The translations under genes were made by a program, and so were the position numbers. A model generated the notes under the pieces. The model saw only the letters and a program-made list of their open reading frames with translations, was not told where the DNA came from and ran no database searches. A stretch of DNA of 64,000 nt from Streptomyces sp. 846.5 (GTDB lineage Bacteria; Actinomycetota; Actinomycetes; Streptomycetales; Streptomycetaceae): the NCBI RefSeq assembly GCF_004365705.1, contig NZ_SOBN01000001.1, positions 1,566,555 to 1,630,554 on the forward strand, given 5' to 3'. Below, in pieces: positions 24,600-32,990 of the stretch. The first letter of the stretch is position 1; every line of letters begins with the position of its first letter.

Positions 24600-24763
24600 C
24601 TGCCGATCCTTGACGTTCGCCAGGACAAAGCGCAGCAAGCTTGACAATTCTGATTCCACAGAATGATGCGGTTCACGGCGCCTTCCGTGCCGCCGGAGCT
24701 CCAGTGCAGGGTGAGGCCGACGATCACCGCGTCCAGGTCTCGGAGCAGGTGAAGGGCACGGCC
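24600..24763 (-). pseudogene. C-terminal fragment of ISL3-family transposase
   Basis: Reads LHLLRDLDAVIVGLTLHWSS, GGTEGAVNRI and then, in another frame, SLLRFVLANVKDRQ. This matches the end of ISL3-family transposases, but about a dozen residues normally between NRI and LLR are missing and the frame shifts. It lies upstream of, and in the same orientation as, the Tn3 fragment. Confidence 0.6.
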
Positions 24764-25070
24764 CTGTTCGCGGGACTGCACGAGCAGTTGCCGGATGAGG
24801 GCTGCCGGGGCTGCGCCTTCGTGATGACGCTGACCGAGTTTCCCGATCCCGGCCTGCCCACGCACCGGCAGGCGGTCGCCGCGAAGACCTGGCTCCGCGA
24901 CCAACTCCGCGCGCTCGCCGAGGTCGAGTCGGTGGCCGACCCGGCCGTACTGGCCGACCAGTTGCTGGTCATCCTGGATGGCGCGACCACCACCGCACAG
25001 CCGTTCGGTCGGGAGGGTCCGGCCCGACAGGCGGTAGCTCTTGCCGAACTGGCACTGTCCGCGAGCACGG
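24760..25070 (+). pseudogene. C-terminal remnant of a TetR-family regulator
   Basis: The frame carries LFAGLHEQLPDEGCRGCAF, VMTLTEFPDPGLPTHRQAV, LRDQLRALAEVESV and LADQLLVILDGATTTAQPFG, the typical C-terminal ligand domain of TetR proteins with the GCAF...EF.DP motif. The N-terminal DNA-binding domain is absent, replaced by the ISL3 fragment on the left. Confidence 0.7.
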
Positions 25071-25235
25071 CCACGACCACGACGCAGGCACCACCGTCGA
25101 CATCTCCTCGAGGGCGCTGCCCGTCAGATGAACCAGCTGCTGGCTGACCCGGCAGGGCCCTCCTCGGCAACGGCGCCGAAGTGTCGCGCCCCTGTATGAC
25201 CTTCACATCCAGATGCTGTGCCGAGTGCCGGCTCG

Positions 25236-25530
25236 CTACCCAAGCATGCGGTCGCGGGCCCTGCCCAGGCCGTCGGCCAAGGCGGTGAGCTGCTCGGGGG
25301 TCAGGACGTCGATGAGCAGTTCGCGGACCGCGGTCACGTGGCCTGGGGCCGCCCGCTCGAGCGTGTCCAAACCGGCGTCGGTAAGGACGGCATACACGGC
25401 ACGAGGGCCGCTCGGACAGATCCGACGCCGCACCAGCCCCGCCTTCTCCAACTGGGTGATCTGGTACGTCACACCGCTCTGGGAGGCGTACACCGACTCG
25501 GCGAGTTCCGTCATGAGGTTCGGTAGGCGG
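25236..25530 (-). pseudogene. MarR-family regulator lacking its N-terminus
   Basis: About 97 codons: LMTELAESVYASQSGVTYQI, TQLEKAGLVRRRICPSGPRA, VYAVLTDAGLDTLERAAPGH and LTPEQLTALADGLGRARDRM, the winged helix and C-terminal helix of a MarR protein. The first dimerisation helices are missing; upstream sequence in frame is unrelated and has no good start. It is likely a dead gene. Confidence 0.7.
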
Positions 25531-25646
25531 CGATGGGAGGTGCTCGGCGTGCGGACGCGGCGCGGGGGGTGTCGCAACCAGCAGCCCTCAGCAATGAAGA
25601 GGTTCCGGCCTCGCGGCCGACCCTGTGCTGTTCTTCACCGGGCGCC

Positions 25647-25882
25647 ATGGTCAGGGACAAGGCGGCTGCCGAGGACAGGCTGCGCGCCGGCGACCTCGAC
25701 TACACCCTCGTCCACGCCCTCCGTCCACCAACGGTCCCGCCGCAGGCGCCACCCAGCCCCTGCCCGAGTCGGCCACCTTGCGCATGGGGGACACCGCCAG
25801 CCGCGCCGATGTCGCCACCTGGATACTCACCGCGCTCACCGACACCACCACCACTCGCCGCTCCGTCGTCCTAGCCGGCTGA
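25647..25882 (+). pseudogene. C-terminal remnant of an NmrA-like NAD(P)-binding protein
   Basis: Reads MVRDKAAAEDRLRAGDLDYT then LVHALR, shifts frame near 25730, and continues TNGPAAGATQPLPESATLRM, GDTASRADVATWILTALTD and RRSVVLAG. This is the last third of an atypical SDR (NmrA/HSCARG type). The Rossmann N-terminus is missing. It directly precedes the intact DUF6069 gene. Confidence 0.65.
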
Positions 25883-25929
25883 CCCCACCCGCTTCCCTGC
25901 CCCGTCCCCAGTCGATCCGGAGGAACACC

Positions 25930-26370
25930 ATGAGCCACCAGCTCGCCGCCCACCCGGCCCGCCCCAGCGGCCTCGTCGTCGCCGGCGGCCTGCTCGGCAC
26001 CGCTGCCGTCGCCGTCGCCGTCAACGCCATCGTCGCCGCGACGGCCCACGCCGCCGGCGCCTCGGACGATTTCGAGGCTCTCCAGCTGCCCTCCTATGCC
26101 GCCCTCACCGTCTTGGGCGTCCTGATCGCCGCTGCCGCCTGGGCGATCATCCGCGCGCGTTCGGCACGCCCGGCCCGGCTGCTGCGCACCCTTGTTCCCG
26201 TCGTCCTGATCATCAGCCTGATCCCGGACGTCATGGTCGGCATCTCCGACAGCCAGCCCGGCACCAGCTGGGGCGCCGTCATCGCCTTGATGGTCATGCA
26301 CGTCGCTGTCGCCGCCGTCGCCGTCCCGTCTTACCGGCGACTGCTCCCGCTCCCCACCACCCAGGACTGA
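25930..26370 (+). CDS. DUF6069-type membrane protein
   Basis: 146 residues with four hydrophobic helices (about 15-42, 54-76, 83-102 and 112-133) and conserved-looking LRTLVPVVLIISLIPDVMVG. This fits the DUF6069 family of small actinobacterial membrane proteins of unknown function. It follows the broken NmrA-like gene by 47 bp and was likely its operon partner. AGGA lies upstream of ATG 25930. Confidence 0.75.
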   Translation: MSHQLAAHPARPSGLVVAGGLLGTAAVAVAVNAIVAATAHAAGASDDFEALQLPSYAALTVLGVLIAAAAWAIIRARSARPARLLRTLVPVVLIISLIPDVMVGISDSQPGTSWGAVIALMVMHVAVAAVAVPSYRRLLPLPTTQD

Positions 26371-26441
26371 CCACGCCCACCGCCGGGACGGCCCTGTTCT
26401 CGCTACAGTCAACGGACGTGTAGCGCCGCGTGATGCTCAGG

Positions 26442-26500
26442 CCCTCACCCTGCGCGAGGGTCAGCGGTACACCGGATGGCGGTGGAAGCCGTTCCACCGC
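26442..26500. terminator. Tandem hairpins after the DUF6069 gene
   Basis: CCCTC (26442-26446) pairs with GAGGG (26456-26460), and GCGGTGGAA (26479-26487), loop GCCG, TTCCACCGC (26492-26500) is a perfect 9-bp stem. They lie between DUF6069 and the converging IS5 remnant and probably terminate transcription from one or both sides. Confidence 0.5.
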
Positions 26501-26509
26501 TGGGTCGGT

Positions 26510-27228
26510 TTAGAAGTCGTCTCATTTGGTGAATCTGCGGTAGCAGGCGATGGCGGTGAAGGCCAGGAAGTGCTCGGCCTTGCGTTCGTAGCGACGGTGC
26601 AGACGGCGGCAGCCGCCCAGCCAGGACATCGTGCGCTCGATCGTCCAGCGGTGCCGGCCGAGCCGGGTCGAGGACTCGATGCCTTTGCGGGCGATGCGGT
26701 GCCGGATGCCTCGCTTGCGCAGCCAGCGGCGCGGGTGGTCGTAGTCGTAGCTCTTGTCCGCGTGCAGCTTGGCGGGGCGTCGTCTGCGCGGGCCGCGGCG
26801 GGAGCGGATCGGCGGGATGCCGCGCACAAGCGGCTCGAGTGCCTGGCTGTCGTGCAGGTTCGCACCGGAGATCCCGATCGAGAGCGGTAAACCGGTCCGC
26901 TCGGTGATCAAGTGGACCTTCGAGCCTTTCTTGCCCCGGTCCACAGGATTCGGACCTGTCTGGTCCCCCCTTTCAGGGCCCGCATGTTCACGGAGTCGAG
27001 CGCGCAGCGCGTCCAGTCCAACTCTCCGCGCGAACCCAGCTCGTCGAGGATGAGGCGGTGCAGCTTTGCCCAGACCCGTGCGGCGGTCCATTCGGTGAAG
27101 CGCCGGTGCGCGGTCGGCCCCGAGGGGCCGAAGACCGGCGGCCCCGCAGGGTCGTCCCGCTGCGGCCCGCGGCCAGGTGGTCGCCGCCGTACCTCTCGAT
27201 CCTCTGCCGAAATCCGGCGAATCGCTCA
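26510..27228 (-). mobile_element. IS5-family insertion sequence remnant
   Basis: The second frame (stop at 26522) encodes a DDE transposase end: VDRGKKGSKVHLITERTG, ADKSYDYD and RWTIERTMSWL supply the D, D and E residues. The first frame, up to about 27228, reads GPTAHRRFTEWTAARVWAKL, HRLILDELGSRGELDWTRCA and ends after MRALKGG. A slippery A3G6 (26965-26973) sits where a -1 shift joins both, as in IS427-group elements. The first frame lacks a start and about 25 internal residues, and no matching left inverted repeat to TGAGACGACTTCTAAA (26511-26526 region) was found. Confidence 0.75.
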
Positions 27229-27448
27229 GTCAGGTGCAGACATCTGGTTGTCGATGGAGGACACACGGGTGAAGCCCCGCGACCGCGGCACTTCACCAGG
27301 TGTCCCCCTCCCGGACAGGGAAGCGCTGAGCGCCCGCCCGGTCAGCCGTTCGGCTCAGCCGGAACCGGTCTGGAGTGGTCCGGCCAGGAAGGTGGCCCGG
27401 GGCGGCCTGGTGAGGCCGCCGGGCTGCGGGGGTCGGGACGCGGCCCTG

Positions 27449-28369
27449 TCACCGGTGCTGTGCGGTGCGCAGCTCGTCGGTGTACCGGGCGAGGGTGTCC
27501 TCGGCCGTGGGGACGGGGCCGAACAGCTGCTCCTGGCGGCGGGGGTCGGCGACGTAGCGGCCGGTCTCGAACCAGCGGAACATCGCGGCCATGTCCTTGA
27601 TCAGGGGCATGAAGCGGCCGGTGACGGCTCCTGCGGCGCGGGCGACGGCGGACGGGACGGCCACTACCTTGATCTTCTTTTCGGCCCGGCGGCCCATCAC
27701 GTCGGCCACCTCTCGCATGCTGACCGGACGGTCCCAGCCGATGTCGATCCGCTCACCGGCCTCGGCGTCGGCGTCGACCGCGGCTGCCAGGTACGCCGCG
27801 AGATCGGAGGTGTGGACGAAGGTCAGCGGGACGGTGGCCTTGCCGATCCACACCATGCGGCCCTTGTCGAGCGGGTCGCCCGCCATGCTCGCGACCTGGT
27901 CGAGGAACGCCCCCGGGCGCAGGGCGACGAACGGGACACCGAGCTGTTCGAGCTTGTCCTCGGCGAGCTTCTTGTGCCAGAAGTGCGGGACACCGGGCGT
28001 CTGGTCGCTGGTGAGGATGCTGGTCAGGACGAACCGCCGGATGCCGGTGCGGTGGGCGGCCTCGGCGAGGTTGGCGTTGCCGATGGTGTCGATGTCGTGG
28101 GCGTTCTTGCCGCCGCGGGTGTAGCCGGCGGCGGTGGTGATGACGGCGTCGGCGCCGTTCATCGCGGCAACGAGCGAGTCGACGTCGAGCATGTCGCCGC
28201 GGGCGATCTGAACGCCCCGGCTTTCGAGCCTGCTCGCGTCGCTGGCCGGCCTCACCAGGGCGCGGACGTTCTTGCCGCGCCCCAGGAGTTCGTCGACGAC
28301 CTTGCTCCCCAGGGAGCCGGTCGCCCCGACGACGAGGACCGGGAGGGCGGTTGAGTCGGTGGCAGGCAT
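27449..28369 (-). CDS. NmrA-like NAD(P)-binding protein (atypical SDR)
   Basis: 306 residues. Rossmann loop VVGATGSLGSKVVDELL (13-29) and ALVRPASDASRL. The classical YxxxK is not visible; FWHKKLAEDKLEQLGVPFVA occupies that region, as in NmrA/NAD(P)H-binding proteins that sense redox state or act as reductases. It is the last gene of a leftward cluster with MarR, Old Yellow Enzyme and quinone-reductase-like genes, suggesting a redox or electrophile stress role. Confidence 0.83.
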   Translation of the reverse strand: MPATDSTALPVLVVGATGSLGSKVVDELLGRGKNVRALVRPASDASRLESRGVQIARGDMLDVDSLVAAMNGADAVITTAAGYTRGGKNAHDIDTIGNANLAEAAHRTGIRRFVLTSILTSDQTPGVPHFWHKKLAEDKLEQLGVPFVALRPGAFLDQVASMAGDPLDKGRMVWIGKATVPLTFVHTSDLAAYLAAAVDADAEAGERIDIGWDRPVSMREVADVMGRRAEKKIKVVAVPSAVARAAGAVTGRFMPLIKDMAAMFRWFETGRYVADPRRQEQLFGPVPTAEDTLARYTDELRTAQHR

Positions 28370-28624
28370 GAGGGTCTCACTTTCCGTCAGGTCATCAGCG
28401 AGGGGCTTGGTGGGCGGGGCAGGCGCGGCTGCAGACATAGGCGCCTGCGTGCCGGGGGCTAATGGAGGCGGGCCGTGGGGGCGGATCCGCAGTGCGCCTC
28501 GCCGCCGGAACGTGCCGCGTCCGAAGGCAGCCGCGACGGGATGGGTGACAGGGCCGACCTGGCGGTGGTCGCGGCGCATGCGGGACGGTGTGCACCCCGG
28601 TCCGCGTGGGGTGCACACCGGGAG

Positions 28625-29104
28625 TCACGCGGACTCTTCTTCCCGCAGCGCACGGCTGCTGATCGCCTCGGTGATGGCGTACGCGGTCTCGACGAAGGAC
28701 TCCGCCTGCTGCTCCGACAGATTCCGGGCGGACGTCTCCTCCAGGGTGTGCCACAGGGCCGCGATGGGCTCGCGCATCGCCCGGCCCTTGTCGGTGAGGT
28801 GGACCACCATGACGCGCCGGTCATGTGCAGCCGGCTCGCGGATGACCAGGCCTGCGTCCTGCATGCGGCGTAGCGCCTTGGAGACGGTGGAGTGGTCCAG
28901 GCCGAGGCATTCGAGCAGCTCGGACTGGGACTGGCCGTCCCGGTCCAGGAGGTGCATCAGCAGCAGTTCCTGTCCGGGATGCAGGTCCATCTCGCGCAGC
29001 AGGGTGGCGGCGTAGGCACGGTGGGCGCGGGCGAGTTGGAAGATCGCGTAGCTCATCGGTCCTGCGCCGGCCGTCGTGGGGATGCGGGGTTCGGGGGTGG
29101 GCAT
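28625..29104 (-). CDS. MarR-family transcriptional regulator
   Basis: 159 residues. Winged HTH with SQSELLECLGLDHSTVSKAL, RRMQDAGLVIREPAAHDRRV and VHLTDKGRAM. Intact, unlike the MarR remnant 3 kb to the left. It is 11 bp from the Old Yellow Enzyme gene (29116), in the same operon. It is a candidate to bind the repeated TGGCTnGCCA sites at 31196-31243 that precede the operon. Confidence 0.88.
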   Translation of the reverse strand: MPTPEPRIPTTAGAGPMSYAIFQLARAHRAYAATLLREMDLHPGQELLLMHLLDRDGQSQSELLECLGLDHSTVSKALRRMQDAGLVIREPAAHDRRVMVVHLTDKGRAMREPIAALWHTLEETSARNLSEQQAESFVETAYAITEAISSRALREEESA

Positions 29105-29115
29105 GGGTAGGTTCC

Positions 29116-30177
29116 TCAGCCGGTGTGGGTGGGGTAGTCGGTGTAGCCGGCCGCTCCGCCGCCGTAGAAGGTCGCCGGGTCGGGGGTGTTCAGAGGCGCG
29201 CCGACGCGGAGCCGCTCGACCAGGTCCGGGTTGGCGAGCGCGAGGGCGCCGACGGAGACGAGGTCGGCCGTGTCGTTGTCGATGTCCTTGGCACGGGCGG
29301 GCAGGTCGGTGCCGCCCCGGTTGAGGATCAGCGTGCTCGGCCACAGCGCGCGCAGGGTGCCCAGCAGCTCCTCGTCGCCCGCGTGCATCACGTGGAGGTA
29401 GGCCAGGTCCAGGGGGCGCAGGGCGTCCAGGAGCGCCGGATACAGCTCGGCGGTGTCGGACTCGGCGATGTCGTTGTAGGGGTTGCCGGGGGAGATACGG
29501 ATGCCTGTGCGCTCGGCGCCGATCTCGTCGGCCACCGCGGCGGCGACCTCGACGGCGAAACGGATGCGGCCCTCGATCGAGCCGCCGTAGCCATCGGTGC
29601 GCTGATTGGTGTTGTCGGACAGGAACTGGTGCACCAGGTAGCCGTTGGCGCCGTGGATTTCCACGGCGTCGGCGCCGGCCGCGATGGCGGCCGCTGCGGC
29701 GCGGCGGAAGTCGTCGACAGTCGCCGCGACCTCCTGCGTCGACAGAGCACGGGGGGTCGGCATCTCCTGGGGCCCGGACGCCGTGAACATCGCGCCCTGT
29801 GGGCGGATTGCCGAGGGGGCGACCGGCTGGCGGCCGTGGGGGGTGTTGTCGGGGTGCGCGATGCGTCCGGTGTGCATCAGCTGGATGACGATCCGGCCGT
29901 CGCCCGCGTGCACGGCGTCGGTGACCTTGCGCCACCCGGCGATCTGCTCGTCATTGTGGATGCCGGGGGTCAGGAGGTAGCCCTGGCCGTCGGCGGAGGG
30001 CTGGGTTCCCTCGGTGATGACGAGCGCGTGCGAGGCCCGCTGGGCGTAGTACTCGGCGTTCAGCTCGGTCGGTACGCCTTCAGGTGTGGAGCGGTCACGG
30101 GTCATGGGGGCCATGACCAGGCGGTGCGGCAGAGATATGCCGCCAAGAGTGGTCGGCGTCCACAGGGAATTCAGCAT
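29116..30177 (-). CDS. Alkene reductase (Old Yellow Enzyme family)
   Basis: 353 residues, full length. FMN TIM barrel with MAPMTRDRS (22-30), the substrate-binding pair His 175/Asn 178 and Tyr 180 in HGANGYLVHQF, QRTDGYGGSIEGR and the C-terminal GALALANPDLVERL. It reduces C=C bonds of alpha,beta-unsaturated carbonyls or nitroesters with NAD(P)H. It probably detoxifies electrophiles with its oxidoreductase neighbours. Confidence 0.93.
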   Translation of the reverse strand: MLNSLWTPTTLGGISLPHRLVMAPMTRDRSTPEGVPTELNAEYYAQRASHALVITEGTQPSADGQGYLLTPGIHNDEQIAGWRKVTDAVHAGDGRIVIQLMHTGRIAHPDNTPHGRQPVAPSAIRPQGAMFTASGPQEMPTPRALSTQEVAATVDDFRRAAAAAIAAGADAVEIHGANGYLVHQFLSDNTNQRTDGYGGSIEGRIRFAVEVAAAVADEIGAERTGIRISPGNPYNDIAESDTAELYPALLDALRPLDLAYLHVMHAGDEELLGTLRALWPSTLILNRGGTDLPARAKDIDNDTADLVSVGALALANPDLVERLRVGAPLNTPDPATFYGGGAAGYTDYPTHTG

Positions 30178-30258
30178 GAGGGGGTCCTTCGATATGGCGG
30201 TGACCGGCGGGTCACCGTAGAGGCAGCGTGGTCGTGGGGAGGCGGTGGGCGGGGGTGC

Positions 30259-31164
30259 TCAGTCGATGGTCAGGACGAGCTTGCCCCGCACGTGCCCGGC
30301 GTCGCTGACCTGCTGGGCCGTGGCGGCCTGGTCGAGCGGGTAGGCGGTGACGGTGGTGATGAGCTTGCCGGCTGCGGCGTCCTGGGCCAGGGCGGCCAGG
30401 CGGGCGGTCGAGCGTTCCTGGGCCCCCTGGGAGAATGTGATGCCCAGCTGCTGTGCGCCGAAGTCGGCGATGGTGACGATGCGGTCGGTGCCGCCGCGCA
30501 GGGTGATGGAGTCCTGAAGGGCGCCCTTCCCGGCCAGGTCGAACACCGCGTCGACGCCGTCGGGGGCCAGCGCCTGCACGCGCTCGACCAGGCCCTCGCC
30601 GTACACGGTCGCGGTGGCGCCGAGCGAGGTGAGGTAGTCCTGGTTGGAGGGGCCCGCGGTGGCGATCACGCGTGCTCCGCGGGCCGTGGCGAGCTGGACC
30701 GCCACCGTGCCGACCGCTCCGGACGCGCCGTGCATCAGCACGGTCTCCCCGGCGGCGACCCCTAGCAGGTTCAGGACCCGCTCTGCCGTCTCGGTGGCCA
30801 CCGGCAGCGCGACCGCGTGCTGCCAGTCGAGGCCGGCGGGCTTGGCGGCCACGGCGGTGGCCAGCGCGTACTGGCTGTACGAGCCGGTGTCCGACCAGCC
30901 GAGCACCTCATCGCCGACTTGTACGTCGCTCACGCCCTCGCCCAGGGCGTCGACTACGCCGGCGAGCTCGCCGCCGGGGACGGCGGGCAGAGCCGTCGGG
31001 CGGACGGCCTCCATCATCCCGGAACGAATCTTGCCGTCCACCGCGTTCAGCCCGGCGGCCTTCACGCGGACCCGGACCTGGCCGGGGCCGGGCTGCGGCA
31101 CCTCGATGTCCGCCTCGTGCAGCACGTCCGGGCCGCCGAACTGGTCGAAAACGATTGCTTTCAT
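30259..31164 (-). CDS. Zinc-free MDR oxidoreductase (quinone reductase-like)
   Basis: 301 residues. Medium-chain dehydrogenase without zinc ligands: MKAIVFDQFGGPDVL start, PGGELAGVVDALGEGV, and the NADPH loop HGASGAVGTVAVQLA (about 142-156). It likely reduces quinones or enones with NADPH. First gene of the leftward redox operon, preceded by a recognisable promoter and repeated operator-like motifs. DNA upstream is less GC-rich than the surroundings. Confidence 0.9.
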   Translation of the reverse strand: MKAIVFDQFGGPDVLHEADIEVPQPGPGQVRVRVKAAGLNAVDGKIRSGMMEAVRPTALPAVPGGELAGVVDALGEGVSDVQVGDEVLGWSDTGSYSQYALATAVAAKPAGLDWQHAVALPVATETAERVLNLLGVAAGETVLMHGASGAVGTVAVQLATARGARVIATAGPSNQDYLTSLGATATVYGEGLVERVQALAPDGVDAVFDLAGKGALQDSITLRGGTDRIVTIADFGAQQLGITFSQGAQERSTARLAALAQDAAAGKLITTVTAYPLDQAATAQQVSDAGHVRGKLVLTID

Positions 31165-31195
31165 GATGACTCCATTCCCTTCTGCCACCAAAAGC

Positions 31196-31243
31196 GTGGC
31201 TGGCCACATAATCAAGGTAACAGCAATTGTGTGGCTAGCCAAG
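31196..31243 (-). promoter_or_regulatory. Promoter and paired operator motifs of redox operon
   Basis: Two dyads, GTGGCTGGCCACA (31196-31208) and GTGGCTAGCCAAG (31231-31243), share TGGCTnGCCA and are 35 bp apart. On the minus strand TTGGCT, 17 nt, TACCTT forms a good -35/-10 pair whose -35 lies in the upstream dyad. A repressor binding both could block the operon. Confidence 0.55.
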
Positions 31244-31567
31244 TATTTGCGAAGACAGTCCACCTCGGCTCGCTTTGGGGTGCGCCGACCACTTGCATAG
31301 CCGACCACGTAAACGCCCGCGACGACCGCCAGGGGCGTGGGGACGGTCGACACCCTTCGGTGCCACCGTCTACCGCATCCTCGCCGAGGATGAGTCGGAG
31401 AGCTGAGCAGTCCACCGGAGCTCAAGATCAACTTATTGTTCCGTTGGCTTGCCCCGCGATACACCGACTACGCCGGGGAGGTGGCATGCCAGGGCGATGA
31501 AGGTGTTTCATAGGCGGTCACCTGCTCAGCCCGTGCGGGCTCCCCGTGCCGGACCGGCAAGAACAAG
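31244..31567. other. Non-coding stretch with a recombinase-like tail
   Basis: About 320 bp without an intact gene. On the plus strand near 31349-31406 a frame reads FGATVYRILAEDESES then stop, like the C-terminal HTH end of a serine resolvase (for example GVSRATVYRILAE). It may be a trace of an older copy of the recombinase gene downstream. The remainder is unassigned. Confidence 0.35.
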
Positions 31568-32344
31568 GTGGCCATCCAGTACCACACCGCCCGGTTCCGG
31601 CTCGTGCCCCAACTTGCCAAGGCCCTGAACGTGGCGACCCCCGCCGTGCGCAAGCCCGGTGCGGTGTGGACTGAGCTGCCCGGGCCCGTGAGCGCCGGCG
31701 CCACGCCGGTCGGCCATGTCCGCCTCGGGTACGCACGCGCCTCGACCGCGCGCCAGTCCTTGGACGCGCAACTGGACTCCCTCGGCGAGTCCGGGGTGAC
31801 CCGGGTCTACTCGGAGAAGATCTCGACCCGCGCCACCAAGCGCCCCGAGTTGGAGGCCGCCGTCAAGCTCGCCGGGGAGATCCGCTCCTCCGGCGTCGCC
31901 GTCACCCTCGTCGTCCACGAACACAAACGGCTCAGCCGCGGCATCGAACTCGCAATGCTCGCTGAGGAGCTGAAGGCGCGCGACATCGGCCTGGAGTTCC
32001 TCACCGGGGAGCTGAAGGGCTCGCACGACCCCTCCGGCATCGTGTTCACCGCGTTGGCCGCCATGTCCGGCATGGAACGCGAGTACATCCGCGACCGCAC
32101 CCTCGAAGGCCACGAGTCCGCCCGCAAGCGCGGCAAGACCATCGGCGGCGCCGGCGTCACCGACGACGACATGCTGTCCATGGCCCTGCATCTGCGCGAC
32201 CAGGAGATGAGCCTGCGCGATATGGCCAAGCGGCTCGTCATCACCACCGGCAAGAAGAAGGGCCAGCACCCAGCCCCCGCGACCGTCATGCGCATGCTGC
32301 GCGAGCACGACGAGCAGGCCGCTGCTGCAGCCGTGGAGACATAA
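31568..32344 (+). CDS. Serine recombinase (resolvase family)
   Basis: 258 residues from GTG 31568. The catalytic domain starts near residue 52 with RLGYARASTARQSLDAQLDS (nucleophile Ser 59), followed by VVHEHKRLSRG (usual DRL(S)R) and AAMSGMEREYIRDRTLEGHE (E helix). The C-terminus has a short HTH-like end. The first 50 residues have no counterpart in resolvases; a later start such as GTG near 31691 is possible. It may resolve or invert DNA of the surrounding element. Confidence 0.82.
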   Translation: MAIQYHTARFRLVPQLAKALNVATPAVRKPGAVWTELPGPVSAGATPVGHVRLGYARASTARQSLDAQLDSLGESGVTRVYSEKISTRATKRPELEAAVKLAGEIRSSGVAVTLVVHEHKRLSRGIELAMLAEELKARDIGLEFLTGELKGSHDPSGIVFTALAAMSGMEREYIRDRTLEGHESARKRGKTIGGAGVTDDDMLSMALHLRDQEMSLRDMAKRLVITTGKKKGQHPAPATVMRMLREHDEQAAAAAVET

Positions 32345-32355
32345 GATCACGGCCC

Positions 32356-32396
32356 GTCAAAAGTTTTGACAGCAGGACCGGTTTTCTGGTCCGTTC
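32356..32396. repeat. Palindromes downstream of the recombinase
   Basis: GTCAAAA, G, TTTTGAC (32356-32370) is a perfect palindrome, followed by GGACC (32375-32379) pairing with GGTCC (32388-32392). They start 11 bp after the recombinase stop. AT-rich dyads like the first are usual cross-over sites of serine recombinases, so this may be a res-like site. A terminator is the alternative. Confidence 0.4.
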
Positions 32397-32476
32397 CTAC
32401 CGGACCCCCAAGAGGCCCGTGGGTTCATGAAAACTGAAGCCTGCTCAGCGGGAACCCGGGGGTCGTGCCGTATGCG

Positions 32477-32986
32477 TCAGCTGAGTGTGTCCGTGGGTTC
32501 GGCGGGAACGTGGGGGTGGGCTGCGAGGCGGCGGGCTTCGGCTGTGACCTCGGTATCCACCTGATCCACGGTTCGGTTGCCGTATTCGAGGGTGTCGTAC
32601 TCGTCATCGAGTTCTGCGAGCCGTTCGGTCAGGGGCAACTGGTGTCCGTAGCGCTGGTGGATCCGGAAAGTGAATTCCCGAAGTGTCAGGTCGCCGGCGA
32701 GCATGCGGCGTGCGAGTGCTCGGGCGGCGGCCTCTTGGCCCGCGTCGCTGGCGATCGGATGGAAAACCAGGCCGAGTTCGTCGAGTGCCGGGGGCAGCAG
32801 CTCGTGGACGTCGTAATCCGCCTCGGCGCGTGTGCAGGCGGCGAGGACTCGAAGGCCGGGGGTGTCGAGGCCGGCGACGAGAGCATCGCAGGCGGCGTCG
32901 ACGACGTCGATCGCACGGATCTCTCCCATGCTCCAGAGGGCGGCCTGGTCCTGGAGGGCGGTTGCTGCTGCTTCGGGCGACTTCAC
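32477..32986 (-). CDS. Unknown protein at end of recombinase operon
   Basis: 169 residues from GTG 32986, which lies 5 bp after the stop of the upstream recombinase gene. Helical and acidic: ALWSMGEIRAIDVVDAACDA, LVFHPIASDAGQEAAARALA and FTFRIHQRYGHQLPLTERLA. No known domain is recognised. Tight linkage makes it a likely fourth member of the recombinase operon; it could be an accessory or cargo gene. Confidence 0.65.
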   Translation of the reverse strand: MKSPEAAATALQDQAALWSMGEIRAIDVVDAACDALVAGLDTPGLRVLAACTRAEADYDVHELLPPALDELGLVFHPIASDAGQEAAARALARRMLAGDLTLREFTFRIHQRYGHQLPLTERLAELDDEYDTLEYGNRTVDQVDTEVTAEARRLAAHPHVPAEPTDTLS

Positions 32987-32990
32987 TCGC

